Shown: positions 1 to 7,329 of the stretch, one piece after another
How the letters are laid out: the number at the start of each line of letters is the position of its first letter
Position numbering within the stretch: the first letter of the stretch is position 1
Source of the DNA: Bacteroidota bacterium
GTDB taxonomy: Bacteria > Bacteroidota > Bacteroidia > Chitinophagales > Chitinophagaceae
Direction of reading: 5' to 3'
NCBI GenBank assembly: GCA_018266615.1
Contig: JAFEAB010000008.1
Span: 1 to 44,820, forward strand
Length of the DNA stretch: 44,820 nt
Translations under genes and position numbers: made by a program
Notes under the pieces: model-generated
Databases searched by the model: none
What the model saw: only the letters and a program-made list of their open reading frames with translations
What the model was told of the DNA's origin: nothing

Positions 1-149
1 GGGGATCAACCATTCAAAAACAAAATATAAAAATTAACCGGGGAGTAAATCAACTTCATTTGAACCTCCCGGCTCTACCGGCCGGAGTTTATTACCTCAA
101 ACTTCAAACGAAAGATTATACTACCACCCAAAGAATAATTAAACTATGA
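1..149 (+). CDS. C-terminal end of a T9SS-secreted protein (partial, 5' end outside window)
   Basis: An open frame runs in from the left edge (frame 3) and stops with TGA at 147-149. The last residues include LPALPAGVYYLKLQTKDYTT and end in QRIIKL. This is the typical ending of the Por/type IX secretion C-terminal sorting domain: a Gly-Val-Tyr-Tyr beta strand followed by a final short strand ending in a basic-hydrophobic tail. In this family the domain directs export across the outer membrane and is cleaved when cargo is attached to the cell surface. The passenger lies outside the window, so its function cannot be told. A strong terminator follows 22 bases after the stop. Confidence 0.8.
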   Translation, partial: GSTIQKQNIKINRGVNQLHLNLPALPAGVYYLKLQTKDYTTTQRIIKL

Positions 150-171
150 AAACTTTGAGTTAGGGTAATTT

Positions 172-207
172 AAAAAAGGCCAGATTTTTTTCTGGCTTTT
201 TTCTTTT
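172..207 (+). terminator. Intrinsic terminator after the T9SS gene
   Basis: The stem GCCAGA (179-184) pairs with TCTGGC (191-196) across a T6 loop and is followed by a T-rich run to 207. An A-run before the stem makes it potentially active on both strands. Confidence 0.85.
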
Positions 208-210
208 CCC

Positions 211-292
211 GGATTTTATAACAACATTTTCACAATAGAAGAGAAAAGGCAGGAATCCTTGCCTTAAACAATGGGTTAAGTCATAATTCAAT
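211..292. repeat. 82-bp dispersed direct repeat, copy A
   Basis: By eye this segment matches 1249-1330 at 73 of 82 positions with no gaps and in the same orientation. It starts just past the terminator tail. On the reverse strand both copies can be read as similar peptides (core FLFYCEN.VIKS), so it may be a decayed piece of coding or mobile DNA. The 150-655 gap holds no other supported feature. Confidence 0.75.
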
Positions 293-673
293 ATTCCATT
301 AAGGGTTATGTTTACATTCTTCTTTCTACTAAGGGTATTCCATATTTTAAGAATCTTAAAAAATCTGGCCTAAGTTTGCGATTTGGCAGAAGCCCATTAT
401 ATTAAAAATTTTTCTTTATTCCTGTATGGTGCTGATATGCGGCACAGTTTTGTGCGTGGTGTATCAGAACCTTTCATAGTTCTAAATCCTTCTTCCTTTT
501 GCAATAGTTCAAGCTTAGATAAGTACCGCCTTGTATTCATTTCTTTTAAATAAATTAATCCAACCTGTTTCCGAAAAGCACACAAAATATAATTTGCTAT
601 TGTTGCTGAACTAATATCTTTTGCTCCGTTGTAAATATTCAAACTACAATTTGAATTGGGCTCCGCCTTCGTG

Positions 674-798
674 CATTCGTGGCTGATGAATTTTTTTCAT
701 CCATTCGTGGCTGTTTATTTTTTATTCGTGCATTCGTGGCTAACAAAATTTATTCGTGCATTCGTGGCTGATGCACTTTTTATTCGTGCATTCGTGGC
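674..798 (+). repeat. Tandem array of five ~29-bp units with core CATTCGTGGC
   Basis: The core CATTCGTGGC occurs at 674, 702, 731, 759 and 789, giving periods of 28, 29, 28 and 30 bp. Most units are preceded by TTCGTG and separated by T-rich spacers of varying sequence. Spacers are far shorter than in a CRISPR array and the unit itself is partly degenerate. An open frame of 117 codons crosses the array, but its repeated HSWL pattern is produced by the repeat and is not treated as a gene. Confidence 0.8.
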
Positions 799-1205
799 CA
801 TGACAAATTCTCCCCTCTACTTCAAACTAAACAGGGATAAAGTAAAACTGAAATTACATCAGTCAAATTTCTTTGTTCGAATTTTTTCTGGCACTATTTT
901 TACCCCCGGGGCGGGGGCAGCAAAAGGCCTGAATATTTTCCCATTCCCCTCCGCCTTGGTTCGTGTCGAACGAAACAAAATGAGACTTGATCAGCATCAC
1001 AAACACTAACCACTTTCATCTTGAAAGGACACGGTCATCTTACGGAAGACTTGCGCCAGATGGGGGGGGGCAACTCTTGCCTCGGCATGTCATGGAAATC
1101 TCCCAGGCCCGTGTGGCCTGTATAGGAAAAATCGCTTACGCCCTGCAGCTTGTTAGTCATCCTGTTATAATAATAGTATAGATAATCTATCATTAGTACC
1201 CCTCT
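799..1205. other. Gene-poor stretch with homopolymer and GC-rich patches
   Basis: No credible coding region was found. Visible features are a C5G4CG5 patch at about 903-917, a small inverted repeat GTTCG-TGT-CGAAC near 960, and nine consecutive G at 1062-1070. Short open frames here have no recognisable domain. The local GC pattern differs from neighbouring genes, which suggests decayed or inserted DNA. Confidence 0.5.
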
Positions 1206-1217
1206 GAGGCTGTCTCA
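1206..1217. mobile_element. Possible insertion-sequence terminal repeat remnant
   Basis: GAGGCTGTCTCA at 1206-1217 resembles the outer terminal inverted repeat seen on several bacterial insertion sequences. No matching TGAGACAGCCTC end and no transposase gene were found nearby. At most this is the scar or one end of a lost or non-autonomous element. It lies about 30 bp from the second 82-bp repeat copy, which may belong to the same remnant. Confidence 0.3.
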
Positions 1218-1248
1218 ATAATAATGGAAGTAGCCATTTTCTTTTTTC

Positions 1249-1330
1249 GGATTTTATAACACCATTTTCACAATAAAAGAGAAAAGTCAGTAATTCTTCA
1301 CTGAAACAATGGGATAAGTCATAATTCAAT
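1249..1330. repeat. 82-bp dispersed direct repeat, copy B
   Basis: This is the partner of 211-292, about 89 percent identical by eye, in the same orientation and 1038 bp away. The reverse strand here is open for 81 codons but has no recognised domain. Confidence 0.75.
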
Positions 1331-1444
1331 GGTATTATATGGGCTACCTTTACATCCCCGACTGATAAACCAACAGGAGGTATTGAATTATTCAGATTGA
1401 AAATCAACATTGCGGAACATACCTAACTTAAAAAATATATCAAA

Positions 1445-1888
1445 ATGAAAAAGATTTTATTTCTCTTAATGTCATTTTCCTTTTGTCTTGGCGGTTACGC
1501 TCAGAACAAAACTTCGCTCGTTAAGAATTACGTAGCCATTAAAAATGCCTTAGTGAAAAGCGACCAGGATTTGGCAACTGCAGCCATTAAAACATTTTAT
1601 AGCGAGGTGAAAAAGGAGGGCGAATTTGATAAGAAAAAAGAATTGCTGGCCGCAACAGAAAAATTAAATAATGCAAAGGGATTAGAAAAACAAAGAGAAG
1701 CCTTTATGAACGTATCTACCACGCTATGGAGTATTGTAAAATCGGGCGACAAAGTCAATCAGCCGGTATTTTACCAGTACTGCCCCATGAAAAAAGCCTA
1801 TTGGCTCAGCACCGAAAAAGAAATTAGGAATCCGTATTACGGCGACGCCATGCTTACTTGCGGAAAGGTGGTTGAAAAAACGAATTAA
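1445..1888 (+). CDS. Secreted DUF3347-family protein, possible heavy-metal binding
   Basis: The 147-residue product begins with a clear signal peptide (1-20, ending GGYAQ), so the mature protein is periplasmic or surface exposed. A helical middle part (about 25-100) is followed by the DUF3347 signature: YCPM at 112-115, WLS at 120-122, NPYYGDAML at 129-137 and Cys139. In Bacteroidota this domain occurs alone or on CusB-type metal-efflux adaptors. The Cys-Pro-Met and Met-Leu-x-Cys elements fit soft-metal binding, for example copper (inference). No efflux genes are adjacent. The ATG was chosen because it places the signal peptide at the N-terminus. Confidence 0.85.
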   Translation: MKKILFLLMSFSFCLGGYAQNKTSLVKNYVAIKNALVKSDQDLATAAIKTFYSEVKKEGEFDKKKELLAATEKLNNAKGLEKQREAFMNVSTTLWSIVKSGDKVNQPVFYQYCPMKKAYWLSTEKEIRNPYYGDAMLTCGKVVEKTN

Positions 1889-1947
1889 TTTTATAATATA
1901 ACGCAGCATACACGAAACAGAAAGGAATATAATTAAACCGATTAATC

Positions 1948-2253
1948 ATGAACCATACCGAACATTTTGAAGGAATTAAATTAGACGTACAGGCTTCAAA
2001 CATTACCATTGAGGAGGGCGTTCATCAACGGATCCGCGAAATGCTCTCCCGCCTCCGCAGGTATTTTTCTGAAATATCCTATGCAGATGTACATTTTGAA
2101 AATAAAACAGGAAAATCAACATCCCAAAAGGAAGTAAGTGTACGATTGGGAATTCCGGGGAACGATGCATTTGCATCCGATTCGGGAGACAATTATTATG
2201 CATTGCTCAGTTCCGTAGAAGATAAACTGAGAAACCAGCTTACCAAAAGGTAA
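1948..2253 (+). CDS. hpf: Ribosome hibernation promoting factor / RaiA-like protein (short form)
   Basis: At 101 residues this matches the short HPF/YfiA (sigma-54 modulation) family, a beta-alpha-beta-beta-beta-alpha fold that binds the 30S decoding region and inactivates ribosomes in stationary phase. Family signs are the early strand IKLDVQASNITIEEGV, the helix RIREMLSRLRRYF, the strand YADVHFEN and the C-terminal helix YALLSSVEDKLRNQL. It lacks the long C-terminal dimerisation domain of long HPF. It is monocistronic: a terminator follows directly. The family is confident, but whether it acts like HPF or RaiA cannot be told from sequence. Confidence 0.85.
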   Translation: MNHTEHFEGIKLDVQASNITIEEGVHQRIREMLSRLRRYFSEISYADVHFENKTGKSTSQKEVSVRLGIPGNDAFASDSGDNYYALLSSVEDKLRNQLTKR

Positions 2254-2275
2254 TTACATTCTCCTTAATAATTTA

Positions 2276-2307
2276 CACCCCATCTGTTTTGTACGGATGG
2301 GGTTTTT
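2276..2307 (+). terminator. Intrinsic terminator after the hibernation factor gene
   Basis: CCCCATC (2278-2284) pairs with GATGGGG (2296-2302), followed by TTTTT (2303-2307). Confidence 0.9.
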
Positions 2308-2398
2308 AACATTTACAGAAAGGCATATCGGATTATATTTATTTCCAAATAGGCTATAAAAAATAGGATCAAAATTAACTCCGAACATTTTAGAAACT

Positions 2399-3304
2399 AT
2401 GAAATATATCAAGCATTCAATCCTGCAGCCCATTCCCGCATTATTATTGATAGTGACCCTTTTTTCCTGTACTAAAGATCCGGTTAATAATGGAGGCGGC
2501 GGACCAGGAGGTGGCGATACGGCTACTTTAGCCGAAAGAATTATAATGGATACTGCCTACGGAACAGATCCAAAACAAAAACTCGATATCTATCTTCCTG
2601 CCAACAGAGACCACACAACCAAACTACTGATCATGATTCATGGTGGGGCATGGAACGCCGGAGATAAATCGGAAGGAGCTTATACCCAGGCCATTCAACT
2701 CTTTCGTCAAAAATGGCCTGAAATTGCCGTTGCCAATATCAACTACCGGCTCGCCAATAATACCAATACCCACTACCATGAAATAATGAATGACATCTCT
2801 GCCGCCGTCAATTTTATGGTTAGCAATAAAAACTATTTCAAAATATCCGATACCCTGGTGATGATGGGAGCCAGTGCAGGCGCCCACCTGGCAATGCTTT
2901 ATGCCTATAGCTATAACAACCATAGTTATGTAAAAAGTGTAGCTGATTTTTTTGGACCATCCATTTTAAGTGATTGGGATTGGTATAACAGTTATAATAT
3001 CTGGATGGGCGTAGCGATAAAAGACCTGCTGATTAATTTTAACGGCGCGCCCTGGGATAAACCCTTATATGATTCCAACAGCCCTTATTGGGTGGCAACT
3101 TCCCAAACGGCACCCACCATTATTTTCCATGGATCACTGGATGTAATCGTACCCCTTTATCAAAGCCAGTGGCTTCATTCCAAATTAAATACGCTGGGAG
3201 TAGCCAACGAATATCATGAATATGTGGATGGGCATGGATTTAATTCAACCAATATGGCGGATGCAATAACAAAATCAGTGATATTCTTTAAGCAACATTT
3301 ATAG
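2399..3304 (+). CDS. Lipoprotein alpha/beta hydrolase (esterase/lipase-like)
   Basis: The 301-residue product is a predicted lipoprotein: a hydrophobic leader with lipobox LFSC (Cys24), then a Gly-rich linker at 31-39. The body is an alpha/beta hydrolase of the BD-FAE/esterase type. The oxyanion motif HGGAW is at 81-85, the nucleophile elbow GASAG at 157-161 (Ser159), a likely acid Asp248 sits in HGSLDVIVP, and the catalytic His279 is in DGHGF. This predicts an envelope-anchored carboxylesterase or feruloyl/acetyl esterase; the substrate is not predictable. It stands alone, without polysaccharide-utilisation genes beside it. Confidence 0.85.
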   Translation: MKYIKHSILQPIPALLLIVTLFSCTKDPVNNGGGGPGGGDTATLAERIIMDTAYGTDPKQKLDIYLPANRDHTTKLLIMIHGGAWNAGDKSEGAYTQAIQLFRQKWPEIAVANINYRLANNTNTHYHEIMNDISAAVNFMVSNKNYFKISDTLVMMGASAGAHLAMLYAYSYNNHSYVKSVADFFGPSILSDWDWYNSYNIWMGVAIKDLLINFNGAPWDKPLYDSNSPYWVATSQTAPTIIFHGSLDVIVPLYQSQWLHSKLNTLGVANEYHEYVDGHGFNSTNMADAITKSVIFFKQHL

Positions 3305-3394
3305 AAAATAAGTATTAGGTAAATAATTTTGAAAACCTGACAAACATCAGGATTAACACAGTCAATTGTTACCTATCCGCCGATTCGAAAAACA

Positions 3395-3402
3395 TACTTT
3401 TG
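3395..3402 (+). promoter_or_regulatory. Candidate -7 element (TACTTTTG) for the thioredoxin-family gene
   Basis: TACTTTTG matches the Bacteroidetes -7 consensus TAnnTTTG and lies 22 bases before the ATG at 3424. A TTG is present further upstream but at non-ideal spacing. The match implies that the TTG codon at 3400 is inside the promoter and is not the start. Confidence 0.4.
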
Positions 3403-3423
3403 AAGCCATCATATTTATGCACT

Positions 3424-4017
3424 ATGGACTTCAATACCTATCTCCTCCAATTTGACGAAATCCTTAATAACCCCAACCCTTCGGCTCCATACAACGATCC
3501 GGCATTTATGGAATTCACCAAACTAAATCGGGCCCGGTTGAATCGCTGGCTCAAACAGGGAACTATCCATGCCGAACTGGAGGCACATATCAAAGGAATT
3601 AATAAAACCCAATCCTGGATAATAATTACCGAACCCTGGTGTGGAGACGCTGCGCACATTGTTCCTTTTATCCACCTGATCACAAAATTAAATCCCTTAA
3701 TTCATGCGAATTATGAATTAAGGGACGCTCCTCCTTTTAGAATTGAAAAATATCTCACCCATGGAAGTAAATCCATACCCATTCTAATTGTTCAGGATGA
3801 AAAGGGGAATGATATTTTCCATTGGGGATCTCGTCCGGAACCTGCCAATAAACTTTATGATGAACTCAAGAAGAAAGGCACCCCGATAGATGAAATAAAA
3901 ATTGAATTACAAAATTGGTATAATGCCAACAAAGGGATGGCACTCCAGCAGGAACTCATGGCTTTGCCGGGTGTACCCAATACCCATCCGGAATATTCCA
4001 ATGCAATTCCTAAATAA
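3424..4017 (+). CDS. Thioredoxin-family protein (Thioredoxin_9 type) with a single active-site Cys
   Basis: The 197-residue protein has a thioredoxin fold centred on TEPWCGDAAHIVP (about 69-81), then LRD (99-101) and the cis-Pro loop KSIPILIV (116-123). The usual CxxC is reduced to WCGDA, with one cysteine, as is usual for the Pfam Thioredoxin_9 group in Firmicutes and Bacteroidota. A classical disulfide reductase cycle is therefore unlikely; monothiol or scaffold roles are possible. No signal peptide is seen, so it should be cytoplasmic. The ATG at 3424 was preferred over an upstream in-frame TTG at 3400 because the latter overlaps a promoter-like element and family members begin near MDF. 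Confidence 0.8.
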   Translation: MDFNTYLLQFDEILNNPNPSAPYNDPAFMEFTKLNRARLNRWLKQGTIHAELEAHIKGINKTQSWIIITEPWCGDAAHIVPFIHLITKLNPLIHANYELRDAPPFRIEKYLTHGSKSIPILIVQDEKGNDIFHWGSRPEPANKLYDELKKKGTPIDEIKIELQNWYNANKGMALQQELMALPGVPNTHPEYSNAIPK

Positions 4018-4164
4018 AAGGGATACGAAAAAAGAATTTTTTATTTACTGCACTGAAATTCCTATCTTCAAAATGCAGGATGGCAGAAACCAACCTGCTG
4101 GTAACATTCCAGATTTATTAGGGAAATTGCTACCCTCCTATTTCTTACTTTTCTTTTTTTATTT

Positions 4165-4692
4165 ATGAAAATTTATGCAACGCTGATTTCTTTTCTTCTT
4201 CTTGTATGCCACCAAACAGGATTTTCACAAAAAACCGGGAAAGAGATAAAAGTGGGCCATATATTCCAGGTCTCCATTCCGGATTACATGAATAAGACGG
4301 TGGGGTTAAACAACGTGGCATCCATTCAGTTTATAAGCCCGGAAAATGATGTGGCTGGTTTTGTAATTGAAGACTCGAAAGAGGATTTAAAACTTGCCGA
4401 CACTTCTTTTGCGTCTCTGAAGGATTTTTATTCCTTTTTTGAAAAAGATTTTTTGTCAGGCCTCAGCAAAAGGACCATTTCGCCGATTCATGAATTTCAA
4501 AAAAATGGAAAAAACTACCTTGAGTTTGATGCTTCTTATTTCGATGAAGACTTAAAATCGGAGGTCAGCTATTATGTTTGCCTTATTGAGGAAAATGATT
4601 ACTACTATAAACTCATTTGTTGGTCGGCAGGAGTAAATAAAGAAAAATTTAAGCCAGACTTTCAAAAAATAGCCCTCAGCATACACGAATAA
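4165..4692 (+). CDS. Secreted protein of unknown function
   Basis: The 175-residue product has a signal peptide (about 1-22, ending GFSQ). The mature part is a mixed alpha/beta domain with no motif I recognise. It resembles small exported proteins that start with a strand such as FQVSIPDYMNKTVGLN and end with an amphipathic helix carrying PDFQKIALSI, a pattern also seen in PsbP/DcrB-like folds (weak inference). It is probably periplasmic. No operon partner is evident: the gene is preceded by 147 bases and followed by about 175 bases without a gene. Confidence 0.65.
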   Translation: MKIYATLISFLLLVCHQTGFSQKTGKEIKVGHIFQVSIPDYMNKTVGLNNVASIQFISPENDVAGFVIEDSKEDLKLADTSFASLKDFYSFFEKDFLSGLSKRTISPIHEFQKNGKNYLEFDASYFDEDLKSEVSYYVCLIEENDYYYKLICWSAGVNKEKFKPDFQKIALSIHE

Positions 4693-4868
4693 AGGGTAGA
4701 ATTATCGGATCCATGCCTATGGCAATCGGAGTTTAAGGTTCAGGTTAGTTGGGATGAATTTACCTGGCTATCCTCTTGCAAAATATTCCCGATATTAATT
4801 CCAGGGTTCATGTAACTTGGCGTCTGATACTGGTATTTCAAATACTATTTCATAAAAAATTAAGACAA

Positions 4869-5441
4869 TTGAAAAAATCCTTAACCAAAACAGAGGCAAC
4901 GGAATTATTATGGCTGTTACAAGAAAGGTTTCAAAATAATATGCACCGCCATAAGGGGATAAGCTGGGGTGAAGTTTCAAAAATTCTCAATAATAAACCG
5001 GAAAAATTAAGCATCCTTGCAGCAATGGAAGCTACCGGAGGGGAACCCGATATCATCGGAATGGATAAGAAAACCGGAAGCTATATTTATTGTGATTGCA
5101 GTCCCGAATCTCCTAAAGGGCGAAGGAGCTATTGTTATGACGCGGAAGCCCTGTCATCCCGGAAAGAACACAAACCAAAACACAGCGCAATAGGGATGGC
5201 GAAAGAAATAGGAATAGAACTCCTTACGGAAGAAGAATATTTTTCACTTCAACAAATTGAAAAATTAGATACCAAGACCTCCAGTTGGTTATTGACGCCG
5301 GCAGAAGTGCGAAAGCAAGGCGGCGCTATTTTTGGCGACAGACGTTTTAACCGCGTATTTATTTATCACAATGGCGCCGAGTCATACTATGCGGCGAGAG
5401 GTTTTCGGGGGAAACTTATGATGGGGGCAAAGTCAAAATAA
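4869..5441 (+). CDS. DUF4256-family protein
   Basis: Conserved blocks of the DUF4256 family run through the product: ELLWLLQERFQNNMHRHKG, TGGEPDIIG, DCSPESPKGRRSYCYD, KTSSWLLTP, GGAIFGDRRF and VFIYHNGAESYYAARGFRG. The function of the family is unknown. Its many invariant Cys, His and Arg residues suggest an enzyme or metal site. No ATG precedes the first conserved block. I chose TTG at 4869, giving about 190 residues, close to the family length. The frame stays open upstream to another TTG at 4776, but that extension is not conserved-looking. No good ribosome-binding site is visible at either. Confidence 0.8.
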   Translation: MKKSLTKTEATELLWLLQERFQNNMHRHKGISWGEVSKILNNKPEKLSILAAMEATGGEPDIIGMDKKTGSYIYCDCSPESPKGRRSYCYDAEALSSRKEHKPKHSAIGMAKEIGIELLTEEEYFSLQQIEKLDTKTSSWLLTPAEVRKQGGAIFGDRRFNRVFIYHNGAESYYAARGFRGKLMMGAKSK

Positions 5442-5556
5442 TTGCAGTATTAAGAATTGAGGGAACCAGAAAAAGTATCCATAGCAGATACGCGTTTAAA
5501 AGCCACACAAACCATAGGATTATCAGGTAACCAGAATGACACGCAAAAATTATTTT

Positions 5557-5587
5557 TTTGCATAGTTAGGATTCCTAACTATATTTG
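5557..5587 (+). promoter_or_regulatory. Bacteroidetes-type promoter with an embedded palindromic operator
   Basis: TTTG (5557-5560) and TATATTTG (5580-5587) match the -33 and -7 consensus with a 19-bp spacer. Between and into the -7 box lies a perfect inverted repeat: ATAGTTAGGA (5562-5571), one T, then TCCTAACTAT (5573-5582). A dimeric repressor bound here would block polymerase. The start codon of the CPVC gene is 40 bases downstream and a MarR-family gene follows it, so MarR is the natural candidate ligand (inference). Confidence 0.8.
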
Positions 5588-5626
5588 AAATAGCAATATT
5601 GCGTTCAAAATCAAAACCCCGGGTTT

Positions 5627-5860
5627 ATGTCAAAATCCATCTTTTACCATGCAGGATGCCCTGTTTGCATCAGTGCAGAACACGACATTATCGATTTAAT
5701 TGGCGCCGAGAACGTAGAAATTGTTCATATCGGTGAAAAAAGAGACAGGATCCCTGAAGCAGAAAATTATGGAGTCAATTCCGTACCTGCCCTGGTTACT
5801 CCAAAAGGGAATGTTCTCCATCTTAACTTTGGCGCTTCAATTTCCGATGTAAAAGGTTAA
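5627..5860 (+). CDS. Small thioredoxin/glutaredoxin-fold protein with CPVC motif
   Basis: The 77-residue protein carries the dithiol motif GCPVC (Cys11, Cys14) right after the first beta strand, and a cis-Pro loop NSVPALV (Pro54). This is a minimal thioredoxin-like fold similar to small redox proteins and glutaredoxin-like NrdH types. It has no signal peptide and is presumably cytoplasmic. It is the first gene of a likely stress-responsive unit: a palindrome sits in its promoter, a terminator follows it, and a MarR-type regulator with extra cysteines lies downstream. A role in thiol reduction or peroxide/electrophile response is inferred from the motif and neighbours. Confidence 0.75.
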   Translation: MSKSIFYHAGCPVCISAEHDIIDLIGAENVEIVHIGEKRDRIPEAENYGVNSVPALVTPKGNVLHLNFGASISDVKG

Positions 5861-5866
5861 CTTCAT

Positions 5867-5910
5867 GCCCCATATAGTTAGGGTAGCTATCCATATGGGG
5901 CTTTCTTTTT
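5867..5910 (+). terminator. Terminator/attenuator between the CPVC gene and marR
   Basis: GCCCCATAT (5867-5875) pairs with ATATGGGGC (5893-5901), with a T-rich tail to 5910. The 17-base loop and stem edge contain ATAGTTAGG, identical to nine bases of the operator arm at 5562-5570. Read-through would reach the MarR gene. Confidence 0.8.
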
Positions 5911-5990
5911 CAACATCTGTCCCGAAATACTTTATTAAAAAATGAGATTTTGGTCCTGACCCTAGTATCCATTTCAGGAAATTTTGAAAG

Positions 5991-6605
5991 ATGCAAAATT
6001 CAGATTTCGATCTTGACCAGCAGAACCAGCATATTGAAAGCCGGATTGTGGCTTCTTTAGAAAGGATATCCCAGGCATTCCGGGTATTACTATGGCATGA
6101 GAGTAAAGAATTTTCTCTAAGCCCCATACAAGTACAGGTGTTAATTTTTTTGCTTCACCATGCGGAAGAAAAAAGAAAAGTGAGTTACCTGGCTGATGAA
6201 TTTAATATGACCCGGGCAACCATCAGCGACACGGTAAAACTGCTGGAACAAAAAAAGCTCCTTGTAAAAGAGTATGAACCCCACGATTCAAGGAGTTTCA
6301 TAATCAACCTCTCTGCTAAAGGAACCGACATAGCAAGGAAGGTTTCCCTGTTTTCTGAAGAAATCCGTAGCCCGGTATCGAAATTGAATCAGGATGACAA
6401 AGAAAACCTGATGCTAAGTTTAATGGGCATTATCAGGCACCTGAATCAGGCAGGCGTTATTACCATCCAGCGAATGTGCAAGACCTGTGCGTATTACCAG
6501 CAAACAGCAAAAGGACAGAAACATTTCTGCAAACTTTTAAACCAACCATTGGAAACAGGAGATCTTCGCATTGATTGCCCTGAACACGAATTGAAACATG
6601 GATGA
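5991..6605 (+). CDS. MarR-family regulator with a four-cysteine C-terminal tail
   Basis: The first 155 residues form a MarR winged helix: dimerisation helices at both ends, a helix-turn-helix with recognition helix TRATISDTVKLLEQKKLL (about 74-91) and the wing HDSRSFIINLSAKG (about 98-111). The tail adds Cys163, Cys166, Cys180 and Cys196 in CKTC...HFC...DCPEHE, a pattern I have seen on some MarR proteins and which could bind Zn or an Fe-S cluster or sense thiol stress (inference). The gene ends 8 bases inside the next gene, implying translational coupling. The likely operator is the palindrome at 5562-5582, with a half-site near 5874. Confidence 0.85.
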   Translation: MQNSDFDLDQQNQHIESRIVASLERISQAFRVLLWHESKEFSLSPIQVQVLIFLLHHAEEKRKVSYLADEFNMTRATISDTVKLLEQKKLLVKEYEPHDSRSFIINLSAKGTDIARKVSLFSEEIRSPVSKLNQDDKENLMLSLMGIIRHLNQAGVITIQRMCKTCAYYQQTAKGQKHFCKLLNQPLETGDLRIDCPEHELKHG

Positions 6606-7329
6606 GATCAGCAGAAACCTTTCTAATATAAGATCCCGCATCATTACGGCCTGCCAAAAGGCGCACAGGAATCCGGCGGAGGTTAAATTATTGCTGGCAA
6701 CAAAAACCGTTCCCCCCATTAAAATTATCAAGGTAATTAATGCCGGCTATCCATTGATAGGCGAAAATAAAGTGCAGGAAATTAAGGAAAAATTTGAAGC
6801 ACTGAAAGCGGTTCCCCACCAATCCCACTTTATTGGGCACCTGCAAAGTAATAAAATTAAAGACCTGCTAAAATACGGGGTGAGTTGTATTCAAAGTATC
6901 GACAGGTTCAGTGTGGCCCAAAAATTACAGCAACGATTAACCTATGAAAACAAGACGATGGAAGTCCTGATACAGGTAAACACATCCGGAGAGAAAAGTA
7001 AATTTGGAGTTGCTCCTCCCCATGCCGCCCAACTGGTTCAGCAGGTATCCTCCCTACCCTCGCTTAAAATATCGGGGTTAATGACGATCGGCCTGTTTAG
7101 CGTTGAAATGGAAAAAGTAAGGCCCTGCTATAAGTTGCTCAAATCACTGCAGGAGCAAATAGAGAAAATGCAAATTCCCCGTGTTTCCATGAAAGAACTG
7201 TCGATGGGAATGAGTGGAGACCTTGAAATTGCAATTGAAGAAGGGGCTACCATCATCAGGGTAGGTACGGCTATTTTTGGGAAAAGGAATATCCCCGACA
7301 GTTATTATTGGAATGAGGGGAACGCCTGA
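6598..7329 (+). CDS. yggS: PLP-binding homeostasis protein (YggS/PROSC family)
   Basis: This 243-residue protein belongs to the YggS/PLPBP family, single-domain TIM-barrel proteins that bind pyridoxal 5'-phosphate and tune vitamin B6 and amino-acid pools. Family motifs are LLLATKTVP, with the PLP lysine at about residue 36, GENKVQE at 55-61, HFIGHLQSNK at 77-86 and MSMGMSGD-like ELSMGMSGDLEIAIEEG near the C-terminus. The length matches the family (about 220-245). Its ATG lies inside the MarR reading frame (overlap 8 nt), so the two are probably translated together. In most genomes the gene is not linked to MarR, which makes the coupling notable. Confidence 0.92.
   Translation: MDEISRNLSNIRSRIITACQKAHRNPAEVKLLLATKTVPPIKIIKVINAGYPLIGENKVQEIKEKFEALKAVPHQSHFIGHLQSNKIKDLLKYGVSCIQSIDRFSVAQKLQQRLTYENKTMEVLIQVNTSGEKSKFGVAPPHAAQLVQQVSSLPSLKISGLMTIGLFSVEMEKVRPCYKLLKSLQEQIEKMQIPRVSMKELSMGMSGDLEIAIEEGATIIRVGTAIFGKRNIPDSYYWNEGNA

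Noticed and set aside
397..642. 81-codon reverse-strand open frame with a basic composition
   Set aside because: No recognised domain, no ribosome-binding site and it sits in a decayed, repeat-rich stretch; not enough to call a gene.
674..798. CRISPR array
   Set aside because: Spacers are too short and T-rich, repeat units are degenerate, and no cas gene is present.
656..1009. 117-codon open frame with repeated HSWL pattern
   Set aside because: The pattern is generated by the 29-bp tandem array, the start is TTG, and the rest has no domain.
1165..1410. Transposase fragment on the reverse strand
   Set aside because: Similarity to copy A on the peptide level is real, but no transposase motif can be recognised, so it is reported only as a repeat.
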